From: Nitratireductor luteus
GTDB lineage: Bacteria > Pseudomonadota > Alphaproteobacteria > Rhizobiales > Rhizobiaceae
Length of the DNA: 64,000 bases
Direction: 5' to 3'
Assembly (NCBI RefSeq): GCF_026162365.1
Contig: NZ_JAOANW010000018.1
Coordinates: 1 to 64,000 of the forward strand
Numbering within the stretch: position 1 is the stretch's first letter; each line of letters starts with the position of its first letter. The notes under the pieces were generated by a model. It did not search any database. It was not told the DNA's origin and saw nothing but the letters and a program-made list of their open reading frames with translations. Positions 8,750 through 18,080 of the stretch are shown one piece after another. The translations under genes were made by a program, and so were the position numbers.

Positions 8750-9448
8750 TCATCCATCGGCTGCTCCCGCCTTGGCGAAGCCTTCAAATGCGTCGTTCAC
8801 GATCGCCTCGAGCCTTCCGACTTCCTCATCCGTAAGGAGCGCGAACTCGCGCTCGCGACTCTTGCGCGAAAGCGTGCCGCCGTTTTGCCGAACGAACATA
8901 ACGAAGTCGCCCGCGGTGCGGTCCGGCATCTCAACGGTATCCATGATGCGCCGCACGGCCTGGTCGTGCCGCTGGAGATAGTCGGCCTCTTGCGGCAGAT
9001 CTTCCTCGACCGTCCGGCGCACGCATTCAAACAGAAATTCTGTATGGGGCGTGGCATCGAAAAAGCGATAGAAATCGCTGGTGTCGTCGAGGACCTCGAC
9101 ATTGCCGCGATCGGTCGGCTTCCATTCGATGAGCGGCAACAGGCGTTGCGAGTAGCTCTCCAACACACGGCGATAATCGTTGATTGCTGCCAGAATCGCA
9201 GCCGAGACGGGAAAGACCACGCCCGGCGGATTGAAGCCGCGCTGCGCCAAGACATGGTGGATGAGGTAACGGTGAATTCGCCCGTTACCGTCCTCCAAGG
9301 GGTGAACATAGACAAAGCCGAACGCGAGCACAGCGGCTGCAATCACCGGGTCAAGATGCTCCGCGGCCCGCTGGTCGAACGCTTCCATCCCGGCGATCAA
9401 CGATCCGAGATCTTCCGGCCGCGCGCTGACATGATCGGGCAGCGGCAT
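8750..9448 (-). CDS. Fic-domain protein, 5'-truncated
   Basis: The 232-residue frame begins MPLPDHVSARPEDL and contains a full Fic active site, HPLEDGNGRIHR, followed by a C-terminal helical region. Fic proteins transfer AMP or other phosphate-containing groups to target hydroxyls. Related full-length proteins are roughly twice this length. The frame can be followed upstream for a few more family-like residues (DRDSR) to about 9465, where it meets the 5' end of an IS110 remnant. The N-terminal half, including any inhibitory helix, is therefore missing. Whether it is still expressed is unknown. Confidence 0.75.
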   Translation of the reverse strand: MPLPDHVSARPEDLGSLIAGMEAFDQRAAEHLDPVIAAAVLAFGFVYVHPLEDGNGRIHRYLIHHVLAQRGFNPPGVVFPVSAAILAAINDYRRVLESYSQRLLPLIEWKPTDRGNVEVLDDTSDFYRFFDATPHTEFLFECVRRTVEEDLPQEADYLQRHDQAVRRIMDTVEMPDRTAGDFVMFVRQNGGTLSRKSREREFALLTDEEVGRLEAIVNDAFEGFAKAGAADG

Positions 9449-9465
9449 ACGGGAGTCGCGGTCGC

Positions 9466-10012
9466 TTGGGAGAGAGCATCCATGAAGGAAGTTTGCCTTG
9501 TCGGCTTGGACCTGGCAAAGCGAGTGTTTCAGGTGTACGCCGCTGGAAGCGGTGGTGCGGTTGTTTGCGCCGGAAGCTGTCCCGAGGACAGATCCTCGCC
9601 TTCTTTACGGAACTGCCGAGGTGCGATGGAACATGCGCGACAGCGCATTATTGAACACGTGAGGTCGGCAAGCTCGGTCATGAAGTTCGCCTGCTCTCAC
9701 CAGCGTACGTGAAGCCTTCGTCAAACGACACAAGAATGAGGCGGCTCTCCGCCCGTCGATGCGGTTCGTTGTTCCAAAAACCGAGAGCCAGCAAGCCTGC
9801 TCCATGCGCCACAGGGAATTGCGAACCTGGCCTTGCTGTCGGAGATCATTGAGGAAGACAACCTCGGCCTCGAACTCATCGTCGTGGAAACCTCTCGGCT
9901 TTTTCTTGAGCAGATCGAAGTGCTCTCCTCTCGAATTGCCAGCTTGGAGAAGACGCTCAGATCGGGAGCAAAGCGCTCGGAGTCCTCGGCCCGACTGATG
10001 TCCATGCCTGGG
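9466..10012 (+). mobile_element. Degenerate IS110-family transposase remnant
   Basis: From ATG 9482 the reading begins MKEVCLVGLDLAKRVFQVYA, the RuvC-like DEDD N-terminus of IS110 transposases. Family residues then continue in different frames: FVKRHKNEA and PSMRFVVPKTESQQA, then PQGIANLALLSEIIEE and RLMSMPGI. At least two frameshifts and an internal gap are needed, and everything after about 10012, including the C-terminal transposase_20 part, is lost. The 5' junction sits inside the Fic gene. No intact ends were identified. Confidence 0.75.
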
Positions 10013-10073
10013 ATATGGCTAGACAAGGGCGGCACGCGGTCATTGCCCGGTGCCGCCCCCGCAATTACGCAAT

Positions 10074-10883
10074 TCATGTGAGCCGAACACCACGAACGGC
10101 AAAGGCACGCGCCACGAGGTGGATGCTGCCGTCAAGCTCTGCGGGCAGCTCCGCCCGAAGCTTTTCCCGCAGCGATTGGCGTTTGGTCTCGGCCAGCGAA
10201 ACGCAATATCCGGGCGCCGGCCCCTGGCCGCCGAGAAACGGCGACCAGTAGTCGTCGAAGTCGCGGAATACCGTCGGCACGTCGATCGCGCGATCCTGGA
10301 TGTCTTCAAGGCCGGCCTCGGCGAACAGCGCCCGTAGCGGCTCAGGCTTGCAGATCGGGAACCTGCGCCCTTCATCGAGTTCGTGCGCGGCCGGATCCTG
10401 CGCCGCGGCGGCTTCCCAGAAGCGCCGCATCAGCTGCATTTCGCCGGCGTAGTCCCAGACATAGACCGCGACAGTTCCGCCTGGACGCACGGCGCGCCGC
10501 ATTTCCGAGAGCGCTCTTGCCGGGTTGGCGACGAAGTTGAGAACAAGGCCGGCGATGGCGACATCGAAGGCCTCATCCTCGACAGGAAGGGCCTGCGCGT
10601 CTCCGGTCCGGAACGCTAAGCGTGGGTCGATGAGGCGGCTTCCGGCGAAATCAAGGAATGCCTCGGACGGGTCAATTCCGACGACCTGGCGCGGCGACGC
10701 GCGATCGAGGATCGTCTCGCTGAGCGCTCCGGTCCCGCAGCCGACATCAAGCCAGCGTGCATTTGCGGGGGCGGCGAGCCAGTCCAGGAATTCTGCTGCG
10801 ACCAGCCTGCTCCAGCGCCCGACATAGGGCTCATAGGCCTCACCGGCGCTCCACTTGTCTTCACGTGGCGCAATATCTGTCAT
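10074..10883 (-). CDS. Class I SAM-dependent methyltransferase
   Basis: A 269-residue protein with the Rossmann methyltransferase motifs in order: motif I WLDVGCGTGALSE, the acidic residue after beta-2 (VVGIDPSE), motif II-like TGDAQALPVEDEAFDVAIA, and the post-motif RPGGTVAVYVWDY. The type is Methyltransf_11/25, with a small-molecule or unknown acceptor. Its ATG (10883) is about 120 bases from the divergent HxlR-type regulator at 11007, which suggests the regulator controls it. Downstream lies the IS110 debris. Confidence 0.8.
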   Translation of the reverse strand: MTDIAPREDKWSAGEAYEPYVGRWSRLVAAEFLDWLAAPANARWLDVGCGTGALSETILDRASPRQVVGIDPSEAFLDFAGSRLIDPRLAFRTGDAQALPVEDEAFDVAIAGLVLNFVANPARALSEMRRAVRPGGTVAVYVWDYAGEMQLMRRFWEAAAAQDPAAHELDEGRRFPICKPEPLRALFAEAGLEDIQDRAIDVPTVFRDFDDYWSPFLGGQGPAPGYCVSLAETKRQSLREKLRAELPAELDGSIHLVARAFAVRGVRLT

Positions 10884-11006
10884 GGTATCCTCCCTTTTTC
10901 AGATCGTTTCCAGGAGCATGCGCCAAAGCGCAAATATCTCCAGTCCAGAAATTGAATCGGCCGGCAGTCTGATTTTTGCTATGATCGGGGTGGTATGGAG
11001 GCCGCC

Positions 11007-11759
11007 ATGGACTACGGACAGCTCTGCCCCTTGGCCAAGGCCACGGAGATACTCGCCGAGCGCTGGACATTCCTCGTGATCCGGGAGCTCCTCTCAGGCG
11101 TCACCCGGTTCAACGAGATCCGCCGCGGCGTGCCGCTGATGTCGCCATCGCTCCTGTCGCGGCGGCTGCAGCGGCTGGAGCACGAAGGTCTGGTCCGGCG
11201 AGAGCCTTCCGGCTCCGGTCACCTTTACGAGCTGACCGAAGCCGGCCGGGAACTCGCGCCGATCGTCAGCCGGTTGAGCCGGTGGGGCGAGCGCTGGGTA
11301 TTGGGCCACATCGACACGCACAAGCCCGATGTCACCGCGCTGATGTGGGCGATCCGGCGACGCGTCGATCCGTCGGTGTTCGAAGCAGCGCGTACCACCA
11401 TCCAGTTCGAGTTTACAGATCAGCCCCGGGCGAAGCGCTGCTGGTGGCTCATCAACGAGGCGGCCCGTGTCGATCTGTGCCCGAAGGACCCCGGCTTCGA
11501 GGTCGACCTTTACGTTGTCACCGATCTGCAGGCCATGGCGCGAATTTGGATCGGCAAGCTGCAGCTCTCGGATGCGATCAATGCCGGTACCTTGGAACTC
11601 TCCGGGTCACGCGGCCTGCGCCAGGCATTCCGCTCATGGTTGCTCCTCAGCCCGTTCGCGCAAGGAGAAGCAGCAAACCGGGGCATCGACCGGCAGGCGT
11701 CGGGTTTGCAGTTAGATCAAGCTCGCGTGCGGGAAGAACGTCGGACTCCGCTCCTGTAA
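11007..11759 (+). CDS. HxlR-type transcriptional regulator with SCP2-like C-terminal domain
   Basis: A 250-residue protein. ATG 11007 is preferred over the in-frame ATG at 10995 because GGAGG lies at 10997-11001. The N-terminal half is an HxlR winged helix (CPLAKATEILAERWTFLVIR, then GVPLMSPSLLSRRLQRLEHEG). The C-terminal half (about 115-225, FEFTDQPRAKRCWWLI and later TDLQAMARIWIGKLQL) resembles an SCP2 sterol-carrier fold, a known pairing in actinobacterial and rhizobial regulators that may bind a hydrophobic ligand. It is divergent from the methyltransferase gene. Confidence 0.8.
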   Translation: MDYGQLCPLAKATEILAERWTFLVIRELLSGVTRFNEIRRGVPLMSPSLLSRRLQRLEHEGLVRREPSGSGHLYELTEAGRELAPIVSRLSRWGERWVLGHIDTHKPDVTALMWAIRRRVDPSVFEAARTTIQFEFTDQPRAKRCWWLINEAARVDLCPKDPGFEVDLYVVTDLQAMARIWIGKLQLSDAINAGTLELSGSRGLRQAFRSWLLLSPFAQGEAANRGIDRQASGLQLDQARVREERRTPLL

Positions 11760-12234
11760 CCAGCCTCTCAATCCCATCCTACCAGCTTAGGTCCGCTTTT
11801 TGCTGCAGTCGAGCCGTCCAACTTTGCTGGAGAATGGCAAGTTTTCCCCTTTGCTGCCCCTAGATGCTTCTTCTTGAAGATCACCAGGGAGCCAATGTTC
11901 TCTAATGGGTCGAGGGCGGCGGTTTGATTTCGGCATTTTCGACGCTTTCGGGTGCCTTCGTTCTCTGCGTGCTCGTCACCGGAGCTGCTGCGTGCCCCAC
12001 GGCACGCCCACGGGTGACCAGATGCGCCGGAGGTTTGCGCTGGAAAGATAATTTACGTCAAATACCGGTCGAGATCCCCTGTCCTGGCCAAATTGAACGT
12101 CCCCTCAGTTGAGTCGATCACCCAAGGCTGCGCCGAGACACCTGATGTCGCCGCCTTCATCGCGACAGATTTATGGATATTCGGTGCGACCACAGCGAAC
12201 TTGCGAATGGTGGTCAGTCAGTCATAGTGGTCGG
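11760..12234. other. Gene-free stretch before the NHEJ cluster
   Basis: About 470 bases with no supported gene. The ligD frame is open back to 12109 but the added 42 residues look non-coding. Promoter elements for the NHEJ genes must lie here, but none stood out. Confidence 0.4.
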
Positions 12235-14676
12235 ATGGTGAAGGCCAAGCTGCGAGAATATAGAGGCAAGCGCGACTTCTCGAAAACTTCCGAGCCGGTC
12301 GGCGGCGTCAACGGTGAGGGCAACCGTTTCGTCGTTCATAAGCATTGGGCGACAGCCGATCATTATGATCTACGGCTCCAGGTCGGCGACGTACTCAAGT
12401 GCTGGGCGGTTCCGAAGGGACCTTCGCTCGATCCGGAGGAAAAGCGGCTGGCGGTCGAGACCGAGGATCATCCTCTCGAATATATAGACTTTGAGGGCTC
12501 CATCCCGGAAGGCGAGTATGGCGGTGGGCCAATGATCGTCTGGGACAGCGGCGTCTGGGCACCCATGGATGACATTGAGGAGAGTCTGGCCTCTGGGTCG
12601 TTCAAGTTTCGCATTGCAGGTGAGAAGCTCAACGGCGGCTGGATGTTGGCGCGACTAAAACCCAAGCCCGGTGAGCAAAAGCGGAACTGGCTTCTTTTCA
12701 AGGAAAGGGACCTTGCAGCCGACAGTACCATCGATATCCTCACCGCGCGGCCCGAAAGCGTCAAAAGCGGCCGGCTCATCGAGGAGTTGATCGAGAAACC
12801 CAAGCGCCCAGGTCCGCTGAAACCCGGTTTGCTGAAAGGAGCGATGAAGGCATCGGTTCCAGACCGCATCGAGCCTCAGCTTGCCACCGCTTCCGACAAT
12901 CCTCCGGCAGGTGACGAATGGCTGCACGAGATCAAACTCGACGGCTACCGCACTGCGGTGCATATATCGGACGGCAACGTGCGACTGATAACCCGTAGCG
13001 GGCTGGACTGGACAAAGCGCTACCGTGATCTTGCTGCCGTGTTCACGCCACTTCCTTGCCGCCAGGCTGTCATCGACGGCGAGGTCGTAGTTCTTGATGA
13101 AAATGGCATCAGCCGTTTTGCGCTGCTGCAGGAGGCGCTCGCCGAAGCACTGAGCCACAAACTACTCTTTTACGCCTTCGACCTAGTGTATCTTGACGGT
13201 TGGGATCTCAGCAATGTCTGCCTCCAAGATCGCAAGAAACTGCTGGCGGGGTTGCTTTCCCCTCATGTGACGGGGCGCTCTGCCATTCAGATCAGCGACC
13301 ATATCACCGGCGGAGGGAGGGCGTTCTACGAGCAGGCATGCGAGATGGGGCTGGAGGGGATCGTTTCCAAACGCGCTTCGGCCCCCTATCATCAGGGCCG
13401 CTCGAAGACCTGGACGAAGACCAAGGCTATGCAGGTGGGGGACTTCGTCATCGCCGGTTACACAGTTTCCGAGGCTGCAGAGGGTGTAGCCGCGCTGGCG
13501 CTTGGAGAGTGGGAGGATGGTGAGCTCTCCTACCGCGGCAAGGTAGGCACGGGCTTCGATGCCGAGACGCTTGGCCGGCTGCGCGAGCGTTTGGAGCCAC
13601 TTTGCGAAGGCGCGGTAAAGCTGGAAGGCGGACCCAAGAATGTCATCTGGGTTCGCCCGGTTCTCTCCGCCCGCATCCACTACGCCAATCGCACCGCCGA
13701 CAACATGCTCCGCCATGCGGTGTTCAAGAGCCTGCGTGAAGCGGAGCTATCAGGTGATGCTTCCCCAGTCGAGCGGAAGCGGCTGATCTCAGATGCCGAT
13801 CTCGCCTCCATATGGGTGACCAATCCGACACGACGTCTATTCGGTAGGTCGGGGCCGACCAAGCTTGATATCGCCGTCTACTATGCGCTCGTCGGCGACT
13901 ACATGCTGCCGCACATCATGGACCGCCCGGTGTCGCTGATGCGCTGCCCGACCGGCAAGCCGCAGGACTGCTTCTTTCAACGCCACGCATTTGCCGGCAT
14001 GCCCGCATCCGTGGCAACTTTCCCGACTATTAATTCCAAGGGTGAGATGAAGACCTATCTCGCGGTAGAAGATGCCAAGGCCTATCTGGCGCTCGCACAG
14101 TTCGGCGTTGTCGAGTTCCACACCTGGGGTGCGACACGCAGGAAATTCGAAAAGCCGGATCGTATCGTCTTTGACCTCGACCCTGGCGAAGGGATCGGCT
14201 GGCGGGAGGTCGTCGAGGCGGCGGTTCACATCCGTGCCGAGCTTGAGAGCCTCGGACTCTTCCCGTTCGTCAAGACGTCGGGCGGCAAGGGCGTCCATGT
14301 CGTCGTGCCGATCAGGCCGAAACTCGCGTGGAGGCAGGTCCATCAACGAACAAGCGACATCGCGTCGAAGATCGCCGCAACCGCACCGGGCACCTTCACG
14401 ACAACCATGGGGCAGGACAATAGGAAACGCCGGATTTTCATTGACTTCCATCGTAATGCACGGGGCGCTACGGCTGCCGCACCCTATTCGTTGCGCGCCA
14501 GGACCAACCTGCCGGTATCGACACCACTGAACTGGGCCGATTTGGAATCCATCGACGCTCCAGAAGATTTGAATTATTCTACCCTTCCGGGCATGTTGAC
14601 GACCTCCGGCGATCCTTGGGTCGAAATCGCGGACTTTGCTCGAGACTTACCGACCTTGCAGCCGGCAAGGAAGTAG
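12235..14676 (+). CDS. ligD: Multifunctional DNA ligase D
   Basis: 813 residues from ATG 12235 (MVKAKLREYRGKRDF, the usual LigD opening). Three domains appear in order. The 3'-phosphoesterase domain (about 25-190) has HKHWATADHYDLRLQ. The ATP-dependent ligase core (about 215-500) has its adenylated lysine in EIKLDGYR near residue 234. The primase-like polymerase domain (about 525-805) has FDLDPG (about 646) and SGGKGVHVV. It processes and seals double-strand breaks with Ku. The PE-ligase-polymerase order matches Pseudomonas-type LigD. The ku gene starts 17 bases downstream. Confidence 0.93.
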   Translation: MVKAKLREYRGKRDFSKTSEPVGGVNGEGNRFVVHKHWATADHYDLRLQVGDVLKCWAVPKGPSLDPEEKRLAVETEDHPLEYIDFEGSIPEGEYGGGPMIVWDSGVWAPMDDIEESLASGSFKFRIAGEKLNGGWMLARLKPKPGEQKRNWLLFKERDLAADSTIDILTARPESVKSGRLIEELIEKPKRPGPLKPGLLKGAMKASVPDRIEPQLATASDNPPAGDEWLHEIKLDGYRTAVHISDGNVRLITRSGLDWTKRYRDLAAVFTPLPCRQAVIDGEVVVLDENGISRFALLQEALAEALSHKLLFYAFDLVYLDGWDLSNVCLQDRKKLLAGLLSPHVTGRSAIQISDHITGGGRAFYEQACEMGLEGIVSKRASAPYHQGRSKTWTKTKAMQVGDFVIAGYTVSEAAEGVAALALGEWEDGELSYRGKVGTGFDAETLGRLRERLEPLCEGAVKLEGGPKNVIWVRPVLSARIHYANRTADNMLRHAVFKSLREAELSGDASPVERKRLISDADLASIWVTNPTRRLFGRSGPTKLDIAVYYALVGDYMLPHIMDRPVSLMRCPTGKPQDCFFQRHAFAGMPASVATFPTINSKGEMKTYLAVEDAKAYLALAQFGVVEFHTWGATRRKFEKPDRIVFDLDPGEGIGWREVVEAAVHIRAELESLGLFPFVKTSGGKGVHVVVPIRPKLAWRQVHQRTSDIASKIAATAPGTFTTTMGQDNRKRRIFIDFHRNARGATAAAPYSLRARTNLPVSTPLNWADLESIDAPEDLNYSTLPGMLTTSGDPWVEIADFARDLPTLQPARK

Positions 14677-14693
14677 TTGAGTAGGAGAGTATT

Positions 14694-15566
14694 ATGGCGC
14701 CAAGAGCCAGTTGGAAGGGTTACCTGAAACTAAGTCTGGTGAGCTGCCCCGTCCGACTCTACCCGGCCACCAGTTCGAAGGACCGCATCCGCTTCAATCA
14801 ACTCCACAAGGACACGCACAATCGGATCAACATGAAGCCAGTCGATCCGGAACTGGGGCTGGTCGAGCGGTCCGATCTTGTGAAGGGTTATGAGTACGAG
14901 GACAAGCAGTACATCATCATTGAAGACTCGGACTTGGAGAGTGTCCGCATTGAGTCGAGCCATACGATGAACATTGAGGCTTTCGTCGACGAAGATTCGG
15001 TGGATATCATCTATCAGGACTCTCCCTACTACCTCGCGCCGGACGGTGCGATGGCTGAAGAGACATTCATTGTGCTTCGCGAGGCGCTGCGAAAATCCGG
15101 CAAGCTGGCGATTGCCCGCCTGGTGCTTTCGAGCCGTGAGCGGGTGATCACGATTTCCCCGCGCGAAACAGGTATGTTCGTCTGTACGCTGAGAAATCCG
15201 AACGAGGTACGCGGTACAGCCGAGTATTTCGGCAACATTCCGGTGGGTAATCCTGATCAGGAGATGCTGGATCTCGCCGAAAAGTTGATCGAGCAAAAGA
15301 CGACGGAGTTTGATCCCGCCGACTACGAGGATCGCTATGAGATCGCCTTGATGAACATGATCAAGGAGAAGCTCAAGGGACACAAGCCTATTGTCGCCGC
15401 CGCCCCCGAGCGCGGCAATGTCATAAATCTCATGGATGCGCTGAAGGCCAGCCTTTCGCAGCCGAAGCCCCCGGCCAAGAGCAAGACCAAGTCCGAACCG
15501 GCGGCCAAGGCTGCGGCAGGCGGTGAGAAGCCGGCTTCCAAGCGAGCCAGTCGGAAGAAGGCGTGA
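14694..15566 (+). CDS. ku: Ku protein, NHEJ end-binding
   Basis: 290 residues. The opening RASWKGYLKLSLVSCPVRLY is the signature start of bacterial Ku, followed by the ring-forming core (YEYEDKQYIIIEDSDLE and ALRKSGKLAIARLVL). The homodimer threads onto DNA ends and recruits LigD. The C-terminal tail (about 250-290) is lysine- and alanine-rich (PPAKSKTKSEPAAKAA), like the basic extensions that aid DNA binding in other bacterial Ku proteins. It sits between ligD and a BRCT-containing gene whose GTG overlaps its stop, so the three are probably co-translated. Confidence 0.94.
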   Translation: MAPRASWKGYLKLSLVSCPVRLYPATSSKDRIRFNQLHKDTHNRINMKPVDPELGLVERSDLVKGYEYEDKQYIIIEDSDLESVRIESSHTMNIEAFVDEDSVDIIYQDSPYYLAPDGAMAEETFIVLREALRKSGKLAIARLVLSSRERVITISPRETGMFVCTLRNPNEVRGTAEYFGNIPVGNPDQEMLDLAEKLIEQKTTEFDPADYEDRYEIALMNMIKEKLKGHKPIVAAAPERGNVINLMDALKASLSQPKPPAKSKTKSEPAAKAAAGGEKPASKRASRKKA

Positions 15567-16654
15567 CCTGTATTGCTGGAAAAACGTTCGGTATCATCGG
15601 CGCCCTAGCAGCCTTTCCCAGGCGATTGGCAGCACGCGAGGTCGAAAGGCAGCAAGGACATCTAAGAAGCGGTGTGACACGCAAGACCAAGCACGTCGTC
15701 TTCGGCAGGAAGCTGCTGATGCGCTGCAGCGAGGCTGAAATTGAAGCGCGTTATGATGTCCAATGCGATGCCGGCCGTTATCCAGTCAGCGAAAATGGCT
15801 TCCTCCGGCTCTTAGGACTTCTGCAGGCGCCAGAAGCCTCTGCCATGAGCCGGCAGGATTTGCTCGGACAGTCGAAGCTTACTGAACGCGAATTTGCACT
15901 CCTGTCGCTCTTTGATGGTTTTGAGCACGACTGCGAGCCCTACTCGTTCCGTGATCTGATCCTGGCGAAGAAATATGCAAATCTGATCGCAGGCGGAGCC
16001 GGTTGGAGTACCATCGTCAAATCCGTACACCGTTCATCAAGTCCCGTGACGGCACTCACCTCGTTGTCGCTCGAGGCCGAAGGACGGGATGCGATCTATG
16101 CCCGCAGGGGCGAACGATTGAGTGAACTCGACGGTCAGTTACTGCTTCCCATGGACCGGGCGGGCGATGCAGAACTGGAAGACCTTTTCGAACAGGCAGA
16201 AGAGGCAGAGGCGGGGGAGCGGCATGAGGAGGCTGCAGCCCTTTACAAGCGATGTCTGTCCCTTGACCCCGGTGACGCCGTGGCCGCTTTCAACCGTGCC
16301 AACAGCCTGCGGGCGATTGGCCGATCAAATGAAGCGCGCCAAGCCTATCTCCTGGCCCTGAAGGTCGATTCCGAATTTGTCGAAGCTTGGTTCAATCTTG
16401 CAAGTCTCCTGAAAGAAACCGGTCATCCGGACTCGGCCCGCAAGTATCTGCAAAAGGCTATCGTTCTTGACGACGGTTATGCTGACGCCATCTATAATCT
16501 GGCGGTTTTGGAATTCGAGACCGGTCATCTTGTGGACGCACGCAACTGGTGGGCCCGCTATCTCGAACTCGACAAGAATTCGGAGTGGGCGCGCAACGCC
16601 GCCAAGGGCGTTCACTTCGTCGATCTTCATCTCGCCACGAGGAACATGAGCTGA
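15563..16654 (+). CDS. BRCT-like and TPR protein in the NHEJ cluster
   Basis: 363 residues starting at GTG 15563, which overlaps the ku stop by 4 bases. Residues 5-55 read GKTFGIIGALAAF...VERQQGHLRSGVTRKTKHVVFG, the pattern of a BRCT domain as in NAD-dependent ligase and DNA repair scaffolds. A middle region (about 85-190) has no family I recognise. The C-terminal part (about 205-345) holds three or four tetratricopeptide repeats (AAALYKRCLSLDPGDAVAAF, then ARQAYLLALKVDSEFVEAWF and ARKYLQKAIVLDDGYADAIY). The context suggests a scaffold or accessory factor for end joining; that role is inference. Confidence 0.75.
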   Translation: MTCIAGKTFGIIGALAAFPRRLAAREVERQQGHLRSGVTRKTKHVVFGRKLLMRCSEAEIEARYDVQCDAGRYPVSENGFLRLLGLLQAPEASAMSRQDLLGQSKLTEREFALLSLFDGFEHDCEPYSFRDLILAKKYANLIAGGAGWSTIVKSVHRSSSPVTALTSLSLEAEGRDAIYARRGERLSELDGQLLLPMDRAGDAELEDLFEQAEEAEAGERHEEAAALYKRCLSLDPGDAVAAFNRANSLRAIGRSNEARQAYLLALKVDSEFVEAWFNLASLLKETGHPDSARKYLQKAIVLDDGYADAIYNLAVLEFETGHLVDARNWWARYLELDKNSEWARNAAKGVHFVDLHLATRNMS

Positions 16655-17296
16655 ATGGGCGGACGGTTCCTCTTCGACGGTCCTCAGGGCGCCCGCGCAA
16701 TGATCCTGCTTGCCCATGGCGCAGGCGCGCCGATGGATTCGGTGTCCATGACGGCTGCCGCAAAGGCGCTGGGTGAGGTAGGATTTCGCGTTGCCCGTTT
16801 CGAGTTCGATTACATGGCAGCCCGTCGGACATCGACTGGACGAAAGCCTCCACCTCGAGCAGAAACCCTTAAGGACGAATATTTTGCCGCAGTCGCCGAG
16901 CTCAGTGCTAATGTTCCATTGATCATCGGTGGCAAGTCGATGGGCGGCCGCGTCGCCAGTATGATCGCGGACGAACTTTTTGCCGAGAACAGGGCTGCTG
17001 GCCTCCTATGCATCGGTTATCCTTTCCACCCACCCAGTAAGCCGACGCAGCTTAGGACAAAACATCTGGCTGGGCTGAAAACTCCGGCACTGATCTGCCA
17101 GGGCACACGCGATGTGTTCGGCGCTCGCGAGGAAGTTGCCGGCTATGCACTATCTGATCGCATCGAGTTCCTCTGGCTTGAGGACGGGGATCACGATCTA
17201 AGGCCCCGAAAATCGGTATCAGGCTATTCTGCGGCCGATCACCTGAAGACGATGGCAGGGGCGGTGAGTTCATGGGCCGAAATAATCGCGCGCTAA
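16655..17296 (+). CDS. Alpha/beta-family hydrolase (KAT8/TEX30-like)
   Basis: A 213-residue protein whose ATG directly follows the stop of the BRCT-TPR gene, so translation is probably coupled. It opens with ILLAHGAGAPMDS, has nucleophile elbow GGKSMGGRV and ends with GDHDLRPR, giving a plausible Ser-His catalytic pair, with an Asp in CQGTRDVFG. This is the short dienelactone-hydrolase-like family often labelled alpha/beta fold family hydrolase. Its link to DNA repair is not known; it is listed as part of the cluster because of the tight spacing. Confidence 0.75.
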   Translation: MGGRFLFDGPQGARAMILLAHGAGAPMDSVSMTAAAKALGEVGFRVARFEFDYMAARRTSTGRKPPPRAETLKDEYFAAVAELSANVPLIIGGKSMGGRVASMIADELFAENRAAGLLCIGYPFHPPSKPTQLRTKHLAGLKTPALICQGTRDVFGAREEVAGYALSDRIEFLWLEDGDHDLRPRKSVSGYSAADHLKTMAGAVSSWAEIIAR

Positions 17297-17309
17297 CGGC
17301 CACAAACGC

Positions 17310-18080
17310 ATGAAGATCGCGACCTTCAACATCAATGGCATTAACCGGCGTTTGGACAGTCTGCTTGAGTGGCTCCGCGAGGCGGAACCGGACGTCGTCT
17401 GCTTGCAAGAACTGAAGGCGACTGGCTCGCAGCTTCCGCGCGCAGCTCTCGAAAAAGCCGGCTACGGCGCCGTCTGGCGCGGGCAGCCCGCCTGGAACGG
17501 CGTTGCGATTCTTGCCCGCGACACCGAGCCCGTGCTGACGCGAGCGGACCTACCCAACGCCCCAGACGCCCAGGCTCGCTACATCGAGGCTGCAGTGAAC
17601 GGCATCCTGATTGCCTCGCTCTATGCGCCCAACGGCAACCCGCAGCCAGGACCGAAGTTCGACTACAAGCTCGCCTGGTTGAACCGGCTGAACGTCCACG
17701 CAGCCGAACTCCTTTCCGCAGGTGTTCCGGTCGTTCTTGCTGGTGACTATAATGTCGTCCCGGAGCCACACGACATCTATTCAACCCGTTCCTACGACGA
17801 CAACGCGCTCGTCCAACCGCAAAGCCGGGAAGCCTACCGCAGGCTGCTCGGGCAGGGATGGGTCGACGCGATCCGCAAGTTTTATCCCAACGAAACCGTC
17901 TACACGTTCTGGGACTACCGAAGGAACCGATGGCAGAGAAATGCCGGCCTGCGCCTCGACCATCTCCTGCTCAGCTCAGCGTTGGCGCACCGTTTGGTTG
18001 GCGCGGGCGTCGACAGGCAAGTCCGAGGCCATCAAAGTGCCAGCGATCATGCCCCTGTCTGGATCGAGCTGACGGATTGA
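17310..18080 (+). CDS. xthA: Exodeoxyribonuclease III / AP endonuclease
   Basis: 256 residues of the exonuclease-endonuclease-phosphatase fold. Catalytic motifs are complete: KIATFNINGI, VCLQELKA (metal-binding Glu), LAGDYNVVP (Asp, Asn), LRLDHLLLS and QSASDHAPVW (Asp-His). It cuts DNA at abasic sites and trims 3' blocked ends, which fits the repair genes just upstream. The start is 13 bases after the hydrolase stop. Its presence at the end of the ligD-ku run suggests end cleaning as part of the same response. Confidence 0.9.
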   Translation: MKIATFNINGINRRLDSLLEWLREAEPDVVCLQELKATGSQLPRAALEKAGYGAVWRGQPAWNGVAILARDTEPVLTRADLPNAPDAQARYIEAAVNGILIASLYAPNGNPQPGPKFDYKLAWLNRLNVHAAELLSAGVPVVLAGDYNVVPEPHDIYSTRSYDDNALVQPQSREAYRRLLGQGWVDAIRKFYPNETVYTFWDYRRNRWQRNAGLRLDHLLLSSALAHRLVGAGVDRQVRGHQSASDHAPVWIELTD

